Shown in pieces: positions 35,528-43,802 of a stretch of 64,000 bases of DNA. The stretch spans positions 179,673 to 243,672 of the forward strand of contig JACTMP010000073.1 of assembly GCA_014584575.1 (NCBI GenBank), written 5' to 3'. Source of the stretch: Chloroflexota bacterium. GTDB lineage: Bacteria; Chloroflexota; Anaerolineae; Promineifilales; Promineifilaceae. The notes under the pieces are model-generated. The model searched no databases and was not told where the DNA came from. It saw only the letters and a program-made list of their open reading frames with translations. The position numbers and the translations under genes were made by a program. Each line of letters begins with the position of its first letter. Positions within the stretch are counted from its first letter, which is position 1.

Positions 35528-35612
35528 AAGCAAAGCCCACCTTCGTGGGCTGGGCGCCAGTCGGCGAAGGCCGACTTTGCCTCTTGTTGGTGCAGATTTA
35601 TCTGCCGCCGCC
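35528..35612. repeat. Branched hairpin repeat, copy 2 (covarying stems)
   Basis: On this strand GCAAAG/CTTTGC encloses CCCAC-CTTC-GTGGG and TCGGC-GAAG-GCCGA, separated by CTGGGCGCCAG. A further hairpin GCAGATTTATCTGC follows. It is the reverse orientation of the element at 10405-10485. Stem bases differ between the two copies but remain paired. It abuts the truncated toxin gene. Confidence 0.75.
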
Positions 35613-35673
35613 AGCCAAATTGAGAATTACTGTATGTGATGGTCACTGTTTACGGTCAAAGGGCCACTTAGTT

Positions 35674-35895
35674 CTAGGAAAACTCTTGCGGCCGGGTAGC
35701 CTGTTCAAATTGTAATTCCAGTTCACGTTGTTTTTCGGCCATGGCGGTGCGGGCATCGTCTACGGCCGTCTGCCACCGATTCACCGCCCCATTTTTCAAC
35801 TCCTCCCCCGAAGCTGGCGTCAGCAACAACGCCGTCACACTGCCGATCAATGCGCCACACAAAGCGCCGGCCATAAAGCTAAACATTCGGTTCAT
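35674..35895 (-). CDS. YtxH-like small membrane protein
   Basis: A 73-residue protein from the ATG at 35895 (MNRMFSFMAGALCGALIGSV). It has one glycine-rich membrane helix and then a charged helical tail (WQTAVDDARTAMAEKQREL). The length, GALIGSVTALLLTPASGEEL and charged tail fit the YtxH/general-stress family. Function unknown. It overlaps no neighbour and lies between a repeat and the SulP gene. Confidence 0.75.
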   Translation of the reverse strand: MNRMFSFMAGALCGALIGSVTALLLTPASGEELKNGAVNRWQTAVDDARTAMAEKQRELELQFEQATRPQEFS

Positions 35896-35916
35896 GTATT
35901 CCTTCCTTAAAAAATT

Positions 35917-35975
35917 CGTGATGCGTGATACGTGATGCGTGAATTCTCTGGTCACGCATCACGTATCACGCATCA
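35917..35975. repeat. Hairpin repeat, perfect 24-bp GTGATGCGTGA stem
   Basis: TGATGCGTGATACGTGATGC and its continuation (35919-35942) pair perfectly with 35952-35975 across a 9-base loop. It is the cleanest copy of this family in the window and lies between a SulP gene and the YtxH-like gene, overlapping the SulP stop codon. Confidence 0.8.
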
Positions 35976-37690
35976 TTTTTTGTTTCTTCGTAAAAAGCGG
36001 CTACGGCCGTGTCCAGCGTGGGATAAAAATGGCTGCTGTCAATTGTTTCCAACAGGCCGTAGCGCACCATCTTGTCCTTCACCGGGTCCTTCAACTCCGC
36101 AAACACCAGATGGATGCCGCCCGCGTTCAACTCTTCGTCCAGGTCTACCAGCATCTCCGCCGCCGTTGTATCCACGTCCGTCACCGGTTCGGCCGCTACC
36201 ACAATCCACACCGGTTTTGGTTCTGTATGAGCTACCAGATTACGTACTTTTTGGCGGAAAATGTTGGCGTTGGCAAAAAAGAGCGGCGCATCCCAACGCA
36301 GCATCAGCAGGCCAGGGATTTGGGTCGCTTCGGGATACCGGGTGATGTCGTGATAGCCATCAACTTCGGCCGGTTTGCCCAACACGGCCGTATACGGCCG
36401 CCAGGAACGTTCAAAAAATTGGATGATTGCCAGCACCACGGCGATCACAATGCCTTCCAACACGCCAACTAAAATCACACCCAACGCACACACCACCGCC
36501 AGAGCAAATTCACTGCGGCGGATTTTATACAACCGGCGCAGCGCCTTCAGGTCAAACAGGGCGATGGAAGCGGTAATAACGATGGCCGCCAATGCCGGTT
36601 GGGGCAAATTTTGCACCAGGCCAGGGGCCGCCAGCAGCATGAGCAAAACCAATGATCCGGCCACCACCCCCGTCAGTTGGGTTTGCGCGCCGGATTGTTC
36701 GGCAACGGCCGTGCGCGAACTGCTGGTACTCACCGGAAAACCGGAGAAAAAACCGGCAAATAAATTGGCCGCGCCAATGCCCACCATTTCCTGGTCGCTG
36801 TCTACGTCATACCCTTTGCGGGCGGCAAAACCGGCCGACGTAGAGATGGTATCGCCAATTGTCACCAGGGAAATGCCGACGGCCGTAGCCGCCAAAATGG
36901 GTATATCGGCCCATTCCACACGCGGAAATGTTGGTCTCGGAAAACCTTGTGGCAGCGCACCGACGACATCCACTCCCTTTGCTGCCAGGTCAAAAACCAC
37001 CGTCACCGCAATCGCCGCCAACACCGCAATCAGCACCCCCGGCAATTTGGGGCGCAGCCGCTTCAACCCCAAAATAATCACCAGACAGAGCAGCCCCACA
37101 GTGAGCGCATGCACATTGGTCTGGTCTAAACCCTGCCAAAAGTAGGTAATCTCTTGAAAAAAAGTGTCGGCGTCAATGGAAAAACCAAACAACTTGGGCA
37201 ACTGCCCCACAAAAATCGTCACCGCCAGCCCCGCCAGATAACCCAGCCGCACCGGCGCCGAGAGCAAGTCGGCCACAAAACCGAGCCGGGCCACGCCTGC
37301 GCCCACGCCAATCAGCCCCACCCACAAGGCCAGCATCCCCGCCAGCGCCACCGCATACGCCTCATCACCCGCCGCCATTGGCAGCACCGTAGCCGCAATC
37401 ATCGGCCCCAACGACGAGTCTGGCCCCAGCACCAGAAACGGCGACGGGCCAAAAACGGCGTAAGCGAACAGGCAAACAATGGTCGTGTACAGCCCGGTAA
37501 TAGCCGGCAGCCCCGCCAGTTCCGCATAGGCCATGCCCTGGGGCACCAGTAAGGCGCACAACACCACCCCCGCCACCACATCTTTGCCCATCAGCGAACG
37601 GTCATAGGTGCGCGCCACGCGAATGCCCGGCGCCCACTTTTCCAACCTTGCCAACCCTGAGAGTTGAGGAGGATTGATGATTGTTGTCAT
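35966..37690 (-). CDS. SulP-family anion transporter with STAS domain (paralogue 1)
   Basis: A 574-residue protein from the ATG at 37690. It has 10-12 membrane helices with the SulP signatures VPQGMAYAELAGLPAITGLYT, GPSPFLVLGPDSSLGPM and the transport-core segment near VSTSSSRTAVAEQSGAQTQLTG. It ends in a cytosolic STAS domain (PVWIVVAAEPVTDVDTTAAEML). SulP carriers move sulfate, bicarbonate or other anions. Four SulP paralogues lie in this window (see 43803, 55927, 57622), suggesting anion trafficking as a main theme. It is followed 5 bp away by the lipid kinase gene on the same strand. Confidence 0.92.
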   Translation of the reverse strand: MTTIINPPQLSGLARLEKWAPGIRVARTYDRSLMGKDVVAGVVLCALLVPQGMAYAELAGLPAITGLYTTIVCLFAYAVFGPSPFLVLGPDSSLGPMIAATVLPMAAGDEAYAVALAGMLALWVGLIGVGAGVARLGFVADLLSAPVRLGYLAGLAVTIFVGQLPKLFGFSIDADTFFQEITYFWQGLDQTNVHALTVGLLCLVIILGLKRLRPKLPGVLIAVLAAIAVTVVFDLAAKGVDVVGALPQGFPRPTFPRVEWADIPILAATAVGISLVTIGDTISTSAGFAARKGYDVDSDQEMVGIGAANLFAGFFSGFPVSTSSSRTAVAEQSGAQTQLTGVVAGSLVLLMLLAAPGLVQNLPQPALAAIVITASIALFDLKALRRLYKIRRSEFALAVVCALGVILVGVLEGIVIAVVLAIIQFFERSWRPYTAVLGKPAEVDGYHDITRYPEATQIPGLLMLRWDAPLFFANANIFRQKVRNLVAHTEPKPVWIVVAAEPVTDVDTTAAEMLVDLDEELNAGGIHLVFAELKDPVKDKMVRYGLLETIDSSHFYPTLDTAVAAFYEETKNDA

Positions 37691-37695
37691 AGGGT

Positions 37696-38586
37696 TTAAC
37701 CGGGTACAACCACTTTTAATGCGCCTGGTATCACTTTCAGGGAGATGGGGGTACGGCCGTAATACTCCCCATCTGTCCACACCGGCTGATCCGGCTCCGT
37801 CTCAATCGTCACCTCCTGGCCGCGCCAGATGAATTGGTTGGCCATATCTGTATGCAGGTTGACCACCCGCCCCACGGCCGCCGCCAGTGTGCGGATGTTG
37901 TGAATATCCAGCACAAACACATCCACCAACCCATCGTCTGGCTTGGAAAAGTCGCCTGTCACCGCGATGCCCGTACCCGCTTTGGCCGCATTCACCGCAT
38001 ACAGCTTCACGGCCGGCATTTCAATCACCTGTCCATCAATCGTAATGCGATAGTGGACTTCCCGGTCTTTATGTTCTCTGGCACGATGGAAGGTGTTGAC
38101 CACGTAGGCAAACGTGCCGTATTTATCCTTGTCTTCGCGGCTGGTTTGTTCTTCCGGCTCAATGCCCACGTAGAGCCGTTGGATGAAATAAGCATCACCA
38201 AGCTGCACCACGTCAATGGGCCGGATACGGCCGCCGGTGCAAAGCAGGTCTGCCGCCGGCCGCAGTTCTTTGGGCGTGCCCAGTTCTGTGGCAAACCCAT
38301 TGCCCGTGCCGCCGGGCAGTACGCCCATCACCGCATGTGTGCCCAAAATGCCGTTGGCAACCTCATGCTGCGTGCCGTCGCCACCATACCCGGCCACCAG
38401 ATCGGCCCCGGCCATTGCCGCCGCCCGCGCCTGTTCGGTGGCATCGCCATACTTCTTGGTGATGCTCACGTTCCAGTCCACGTCATACTGCCGGAACACA
38501 TCATTCAGCGTATTGAGAATCGGTTCATCCTTACCCGCCGCCGGGTTGATGATCACGTGTATTTTTTTGTAGGGCGCTTCTATCAC
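37696..38586 (-). CDS. Diacylglycerol/lipid kinase family protein (paralogue 1)
   Basis: A 296-residue cytosolic kinase of the YegS/BmrU type. The GTG at 38586 follows AAGGAGG with an 8-base spacer, so I used it. It has INPAAGKDEPILNTLNDVF, GYGGDGTQHEVANG (the GGDGT nucleotide site) and VLPGGTGNGFATELG, all typical. The second copy at 60710-61585 shares about half the residues, including TLNDVF and SREQKDRYG/SREDKDKYG. Phosphorylates a lipid such as diacylglycerol; in a membrane-anion cluster it may regulate lipid signalling or recycling. Confidence 0.9.
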   Translation of the reverse strand: MIEAPYKKIHVIINPAAGKDEPILNTLNDVFRQYDVDWNVSITKKYGDATEQARAAAMAGADLVAGYGGDGTQHEVANGILGTHAVMGVLPGGTGNGFATELGTPKELRPAADLLCTGGRIRPIDVVQLGDAYFIQRLYVGIEPEEQTSREDKDKYGTFAYVVNTFHRAREHKDREVHYRITIDGQVIEMPAVKLYAVNAAKAGTGIAVTGDFSKPDDGLVDVFVLDIHNIRTLAAAVGRVVNLHTDMANQFIWRGQEVTIETEPDQPVWTDGEYYGRTPISLKVIPGALKVVVPG

Positions 38587-38747
38587 GGCTTGTACCTCCT
38601 TAAATGCCCCGTTCTTACACCTTTTTGGTACTATATCCCTCGTACCCAGTCGCACTATAGTGTAAAAACAAGAGCAATGTCTGTGACCCCTGATTGTGCA
38701 ATGGATAATTCATTGGGTCAAGAAAACTTCATGTAAGGAGCAAATTT

Positions 38748-41120
38748 ATGGCAAACCAACCAGATAAACACCTGAGGGCCGTACTGCCCATCCCTGATCA
38801 AGTCAAACCGGGGCTAACCACCTACGACGCCAAAGACCCAGACACCAAATTCCCCGCGATTGAACCCCTGCGCCCACCGGCCGGTGCGCCCAACGTCCTC
38901 ATTATCTTGCTCGACGATGTGGGTTTTGGCGCATCCAGCACTTTTGGCGGGCCGTGCCACACACCCACCGCGGATAAGCTGGCGGCGGGTGGGTTAAAGT
39001 ATAACCGGTTCCACACCACCGCCCTCTGTGCCCCCACCCGCCAGGCGCTTATGACCGGCCGCAATCACCACTCCGTCGGCATGGGCAACATCACCGAGAC
39101 CGCCACGGGGGCCCCCGGCCAAAGCTCGCTGCGACCCAACACCAAAGCGCCCATTGCCCTGACCTTGAAACTGAACGGGTATTCCACCGCCATGTTGGGC
39201 AAGTGCCACGAAGTGCCCGTCTGGGAAACCAGCCCTATGGGGCCGTTTGAACGCTGGCCTGCGGGCGGTGGCGGTTTTGAATACTTTTACGGTTTCATCG
39301 GCGGGGAGAATAACCAATGGGATCCGGCGTTGTATGAGGGGCTGACCCCCATCGAACCACCCCAAACCCCCGAAGAAGGGTATCACCTCACCGAAGACCT
39401 GGCCGACCATGCGGTTAACTGGATACGGCAGCAAAAAGCGTTGATGCCGGATAAACCATTTTTTATGTACTTCTCGCCGGGGGCCACGCACGCCCCGCAT
39501 CACGTCCCCAAAGAATGGGCCGACAAATACAAGGGTAAGTTTGCGCATGGCTGGGATAAACAACGCGAGATCACCTTTGCCCGGCAAAAAGAGCTGGGTG
39601 TCATACCCCAGGATTGTGAGTTAACCAGACGACACGCCGAAATTATCGCCTGGGACGACATGCCCGCCGAACTCAAGCCGGTGCTGGAGCGGCAGATGGA
39701 GGTGTATGCCGGTTTTCTGGAACACACGGACTATCACGTGGGGCGGGTGGTTGAGGCCATTGAAGAGTTGGGCATTCTGGACGACACCCTCATCTACTAC
39801 ATCATTGGCGATAATGGCGCTTCGGCCGAGGGTACGATGAACGGCGCTTTCAACGAGATGGCTAACTTTAACGGGATGGCGGCCCTGGAAACGCCAGAGT
39901 TTATGCTGTCCAAGATGGATGAGTTTGGCTCACCTGAATCCTATAACCACTACTCCGTCGGTTGGGCCTGGGCGATGAACACGCCCTACCAATGGACCAA
40001 GCAGGTGGCCTCGCACTGGGGCGGCACGCGCAATGGCACGATTGTCCATTGGCCGCGGGGCATTCAGGAAAAGGGTGGGCATCGCAACCAGTTCTGCTCT
40101 GTCATTGACGTGGCCCCGACGATTCTGGAAGCGGCGGGCCTGCCTGAGCCGGTATTTGTGAACGGCGTGCAGCAGTCGCCTATGGAAGGCGCGAGTATGT
40201 GCTACAGCTTTACCAACGCTGATGAACCCGAACGGCATGATGTACAGTATTTTGAGATGTTTGGCAATCGGGGCATTTATTACAAAGGCTGGAGCGCTGT
40301 CACCAAGCACCGTACACCGTGGTTGATGGTGGGGCAAAAGATGTTGCCTTTCGATGATGATATATGGGAACTGTATGATGGCAGCAAAGATTGGTCGCAG
40401 GCAAATGACTTGTCAAAGGATATGCCTGACATGTTGCATAAATTGCAGCGGTTGTTCTTGATCGAGGCCACCAAGTACAACGTTCTGCCGCTGGATGATC
40501 GCCAGACTGAACGCATCATCCCGGAACTGGCCGGACGGCCGACGTTGATTCAGGGCAATTCGCAGTTGTTTTTCCCTGGCATGGGACGCCTTTCCGAAAA
40601 CAGTGTGGTCAGCATCAAGAACAAGTCGTTCTCTGTTACCGCTGAGATTGAAGTTGGCAGCAAACCGGCAACCGGTGTGATCATTGCGCAGGGTGGCAAG
40701 TTTGGTGGTTGGAGTGTGTATGCCATAGATGGCAGGCTGAAGTTTACTTACAATGTGTTGGGCATTCACCACTTCCACACAGAAGCTACGGAAGTGATTC
40801 CACAAGGGAAACATCAGGTGCGTATGGAATTTGCCTATGATGGTGGCGGTCTGGCTAAGGGTGGCGAGGTGACGCTGTATTACGACGGCCGTGCCGTAGG
40901 CAAAGGTCGTGTGGCTGCCACCCAGCCGATGATCTTCTCGGCGGATGAGACGACGGATATTGGGTATGAATCGGGCACGGCCGTTAGCCCTGATTACACG
41001 ACCCACAGCAGCAAGTTCACCGGCAAGATTCATTGGGTGCAGCTTGACGTAGGCCAGGATGACCACGACCACTTCATAGACCCTGAAGAGCGCCTGCGCA
41101 TTGCCATGGCCCGGCAATAA
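38748..41120 (+). CDS. Arylsulfatase (formylglycine type, no signal peptide), copy 1
   Basis: A 790-residue sulfatase. LIILLDDVGFGASSTFG gives the metal-binding Asp pair (Asp56-57). ALCAPTRQALMTGRN carries the CxPxR core; Cys94 should be oxidised to formylglycine by the maturase at 59373-60713. Late His/Asp metal residues are seen in GDNGASAEGTMNG. The N terminus (MANQPDKHLRAVLPIPDQVK) has no signal peptide or membrane helix, so it probably acts in the cytosol on imported sulfate esters. The C-terminal 200 residues form a beta-sandwich. The near-copy at 52142 shares its order and most motifs. Relatives with this N terminus are common in Actinobacteria, from memory. Confidence 0.95.
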   Translation: MANQPDKHLRAVLPIPDQVKPGLTTYDAKDPDTKFPAIEPLRPPAGAPNVLIILLDDVGFGASSTFGGPCHTPTADKLAAGGLKYNRFHTTALCAPTRQALMTGRNHHSVGMGNITETATGAPGQSSLRPNTKAPIALTLKLNGYSTAMLGKCHEVPVWETSPMGPFERWPAGGGGFEYFYGFIGGENNQWDPALYEGLTPIEPPQTPEEGYHLTEDLADHAVNWIRQQKALMPDKPFFMYFSPGATHAPHHVPKEWADKYKGKFAHGWDKQREITFARQKELGVIPQDCELTRRHAEIIAWDDMPAELKPVLERQMEVYAGFLEHTDYHVGRVVEAIEELGILDDTLIYYIIGDNGASAEGTMNGAFNEMANFNGMAALETPEFMLSKMDEFGSPESYNHYSVGWAWAMNTPYQWTKQVASHWGGTRNGTIVHWPRGIQEKGGHRNQFCSVIDVAPTILEAAGLPEPVFVNGVQQSPMEGASMCYSFTNADEPERHDVQYFEMFGNRGIYYKGWSAVTKHRTPWLMVGQKMLPFDDDIWELYDGSKDWSQANDLSKDMPDMLHKLQRLFLIEATKYNVLPLDDRQTERIIPELAGRPTLIQGNSQLFFPGMGRLSENSVVSIKNKSFSVTAEIEVGSKPATGVIIAQGGKFGGWSVYAIDGRLKFTYNVLGIHHFHTEATEVIPQGKHQVRMEFAYDGGGLAKGGEVTLYYDGRAVGKGRVAATQPMIFSADETTDIGYESGTAVSPDYTTHSSKFTGKIHWVQLDVGQDDHDHFIDPEERLRIAMARQ

Positions 41121-41190
41121 TGCCAGGGATGGGGAATGGCATTCCTTCGTCTGGGCGTGTGTGTAAGGTCTGTTGGGTTTTTGGTGATAC

Positions 41191-41226
41191 AGGGCAGTGC
41201 CGCTATGATCAGAGTGGCACTGCCCT
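41191..41226. repeat. 11-bp inverted repeat after sulfatase
   Basis: AGGGCAGTGCC and GGCACTGCCCT flank a 14-base loop. No T-run follows, so a terminator role is uncertain. Confidence 0.5.
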
Positions 41227-41235
41227 AAAGATCTG

Positions 41236-41260
41236 TAATGCGATTTGGCAAATCGCGTTA
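41236..41260. repeat. Palindrome TAATGCGATTTGG / CAAATCGCGTTA
   Basis: A near-perfect palindrome just upstream of the potassium-channel start. A related word (GGCGATTTGG...AATCGCC) occurs at 55445-55463. Confidence 0.45.
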
Positions 41261-41285
41261 CCTTTGCGTAAGGAGGAAAAAACTA

Positions 41286-42122
41286 ATGACACAACAGACG
41301 GAGCAACCTGCCAAACAAGAAAACTCAACTACAACAGAACAACCGGCCGCCAAAGAACTGAAGAGTACGGGGTATGAGTTGTTTATCTTGTTACTCTCAT
41401 TGGTGTCAGTCTTCAATCTGGTGCTTGATTGGATCAATTTCATCTATCCTATTTCTGAGCTGACGCTGGGAGTGATACGGATCATCAACGCCATTGTCAC
41501 GGTCTTTTTTCTATTTGACTTTTCCTATCGTATCCTGACGACCTCTTCAAAATCACACTACTTTTTCCGAAATTGGGGATGGGCTGATTTGCTGGCCTGT
41601 GTACCCCAACTGCGCATCTTCCGCGTTTTCCGTATCTTCCGCGCCGTGCGGCTGCTGCGGATTTTTGGTGTGAAGAATATGATCAATGAGATTGTCAATA
41701 ACCGGGCGGGCATTGCTCTGTTCATCACTGTATTCAGCATCATTGTGATTGCCGAGTTTGTGGGCATTTATGTGTTGAATGTTGAATCTCAGAATCCAAA
41801 TGCCAATATCACTACTTCTGGTGATGCCGTTTGGTGGACGTTGGTGACGATGACGACGGTGGGGTATGGCGACCGATTCCCGGTGACGCCGCAAGGGCGC
41901 GTGGCGGCCGTGTTTGTCATGCTCTCCGGCGTGGCCCTGATTGGCGTGTTAGCCAGCTTTTTGTCCAACTTTTTCCTGGCCCCACCCAAAAAAGAGGAAG
42001 TCGCATACGCGCCTACTGACCCCCGCGCCAAGCTGGCTGAACTCAAATCGTTGCTGGCCGAACAACAGGCGGCCCAGGCGACGCTGGCGGAGAAGATGGC
42101 AGAGTTGGAAGAGATGTTGTGA
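41286..42122 (+). CDS. Six-helix voltage-gated potassium channel
   Basis: A 278-residue channel from the ATG at 41286 (SD AAGGAGG). The S4 voltage sensor is evident in LRIFRVFRIFRAVRLLRIFG, with six Arg residues spaced by two or three. The selectivity filter is TMTTVGYGDRF. A C-terminal helical tail (LAELKSLLAEQQAAQATLAE) may mediate tetramerisation. It follows the sulfatase and precedes a second, two-helix channel 13 bp downstream, so the pair is probably co-transcribed. Confidence 0.93.
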   Translation: MTQQTEQPAKQENSTTTEQPAAKELKSTGYELFILLLSLVSVFNLVLDWINFIYPISELTLGVIRIINAIVTVFFLFDFSYRILTTSSKSHYFFRNWGWADLLACVPQLRIFRVFRIFRAVRLLRIFGVKNMINEIVNNRAGIALFITVFSIIVIAEFVGIYVLNVESQNPNANITTSGDAVWWTLVTMTTVGYGDRFPVTPQGRVAAVFVMLSGVALIGVLASFLSNFFLAPPKKEEVAYAPTDPRAKLAELKSLLAEQQAAQATLAEKMAELEEML

Positions 42123-42135
42123 GTTTGAGGTGATT

Positions 42136-42519
42136 ATGAAACCTATTAAAAATGGTGAGGCGGCCGTTGAACAGGAAATTCGCACGGTACGGCCGTTGCA
42201 GCGTTTCTTGCTGCTCGACGTGTTGCGCGACAAAGAGTCTCGCCCGGTTTTTTATTGGGCGATGGCCGTTTTGCTGATTGGTACATTTTTTTACCACTGG
42301 ATGGAAGGGTGGAGCTACCTGGATTCCCTCTATTTTTGCGTCATCAGTCTGGCGACGATTGGCTACGGCGACCTGACGCCGAATACGCCGGAGGCCAAAG
42401 TTTTCACCATTATCTATGTCATCAACGGCATTGGTATATTGCTGGCCTTGTTTGACCGCATTCGGGCAGTGCGTGATCCATCAAGAGGGGCAACCAACCT
42501 GAAAGCAAATGACGAATAA
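42136..42519 (+). CDS. Two-helix potassium channel (Ion_trans_2)
   Basis: A 127-residue protein with two membrane helices around a pore loop: SLATIGYGDLTP is the filter. The N-terminal 50 residues are cytosolic. It is short, so it resembles minimal KcsA-like pores. The ATG at 42136 follows GAGG. It overlaps the following ClC gene by 11 bp, which shows tight coupling. Confidence 0.88.
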   Translation: MKPIKNGEAAVEQEIRTVRPLQRFLLLDVLRDKESRPVFYWAMAVLLIGTFFYHWMEGWSYLDSLYFCVISLATIGYGDLTPNTPEAKVFTIIYVINGIGILLALFDRIRAVRDPSRGATNLKANDE

Positions 42520-43747
42520 CGAAACCATCCAACCCAGACCCTATTTGAAACTACTGCTGCTGGCCGCGTTGCTGGGCCTGGGCAGTGCGTTTATTACCTT
42601 CGGTTTTATGGCATTGGTTCAGGCCGGGCAAATGGCGCTGTGGGAACAGGCAGCGGCAGCGGTGGGGCTTTCCACGCCGCTTTTCACGGTGTTGGTATGC
42701 GCCAGCGGCGGTTTGTTGGTGGGCTTGGCGGTGCGTTTTTTTGGCGACCATTCCGGCATTTTTGCGGAGATGATGCTAGAGTTTGGGCGCAACGGCCGTT
42801 TCAATTACCACCATGCACCGGGCATCGTCGTCACCGCCTTTGTCTCGCTGGTGGCGGGCGGCAGCCTTGGCCCCGAAGCGCCGATGGCCGACGCCTGTGG
42901 CAGCCTGGGTACCTGGCTCGCCGACAAACTCAAATTGGATGAACGCAGCACGCGCTCACTCGGTTTTTCTGGCCTCAGCGGCATGTTGGCGGCGTTTATC
43001 ACTTCGCCGTTTGGCGGGGCGCTGTTGGGTCTGGAGTCGGCGCGTGCGGGCATTTCCTACGCCTGGACGCTCTTTCCCAGCCTGGTGGCCTCGGCCGTAG
43101 CCACCGTTGCCTTTGTCATGTTAACCGGCAACTACTTCGGCCACCTCTATGTTTTCCCCGCCTATACACCGCAAGTGAAAGATTTGCTGCTGGCTGTGCC
43201 CCTGGGTTTACTGGGGGCGTTGGCAGGGGCGATCTTCATCGTTACGTTCAAATATCTGCGCCGGATGGTACGGCCGTTGCAGCAACATCTGGTCGTGCGT
43301 GGCTTGTTGGGCGGCGTGGCCCTGGGTGTGGTCGGGGCCATGCTGCCGCTCACCCTGTTCTCCGGCGAGGAACAAACCGCCACGCTCATTGACACCGCCG
43401 CTGAAATTGGCGTCCCGGTTTTGGTGGTGATGGCGCTGCTGAAATTGTTGATCACCTCGCTGCTCTTAGTCACCGGTTGGAAAGGGGGCTACATTTTCCC
43501 CACCATGTTTGCCAGCGTGGCCCTGGGTATGGCAGCCCATCTCCTCTTTCCCACCGTTCCGGTGGCAGTAGCCGTCGCCGCTACCATGGGCGGGGCCATG
43601 GTCTCTACCCTGAAAGCGCCTATCTTTTCCGCCTTGTTTACGGCCGTGCTCATGGAGCGCCAAACCGGCCCGGTCATTGCCATTGCCGTGATCGTCGGTT
43701 TGCTGGCCACAGCGCGGGTCTCCATGTCGCCTACCGGTGATACGTAA
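42509..43747 (+). CDS. ClC-family chloride channel/antiporter
   Basis: A 412-residue polytopic protein with ClC features: SLVAGGSLGPEAPMADACGS (the conserved GxxGPE/Q selectivity region) and the late TGWKGGYIFPTMFASVALGMAA with GGAMVSTLKAPIFSALFTAV. It carries no CBS domains. It overlaps the upstream channel gene by 11 bp. Together the three genes move K+ and Cl- or another anion and fit an ion-balance role. Confidence 0.88.
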   Translation: MTNNETIQPRPYLKLLLLAALLGLGSAFITFGFMALVQAGQMALWEQAAAAVGLSTPLFTVLVCASGGLLVGLAVRFFGDHSGIFAEMMLEFGRNGRFNYHHAPGIVVTAFVSLVAGGSLGPEAPMADACGSLGTWLADKLKLDERSTRSLGFSGLSGMLAAFITSPFGGALLGLESARAGISYAWTLFPSLVASAVATVAFVMLTGNYFGHLYVFPAYTPQVKDLLLAVPLGLLGALAGAIFIVTFKYLRRMVRPLQQHLVVRGLLGGVALGVVGAMLPLTLFSGEEQTATLIDTAAEIGVPVLVVMALLKLLITSLLLVTGWKGGYIFPTMFASVALGMAAHLLFPTVPVAVAVAATMGGAMVSTLKAPIFSALFTAVLMERQTGPVIAIAVIVGLLATARVSMSPTGDT

Positions 43748-43779
43748 TGCGTGATGCGTGAAAAAGTTCACGCATCACA
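43745..43779. repeat. Hairpin repeat, GTGATGCGTGA family
   Basis: GTGATGCGTGAA, loop AAAG, TTCACGCATCAC form a perfect 12-bp stem directly after the ClC stop codon. Confidence 0.75.
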
Positions 43780-43802
43780 TAAAATCAGGAGGTTGATTAT
43801 TG

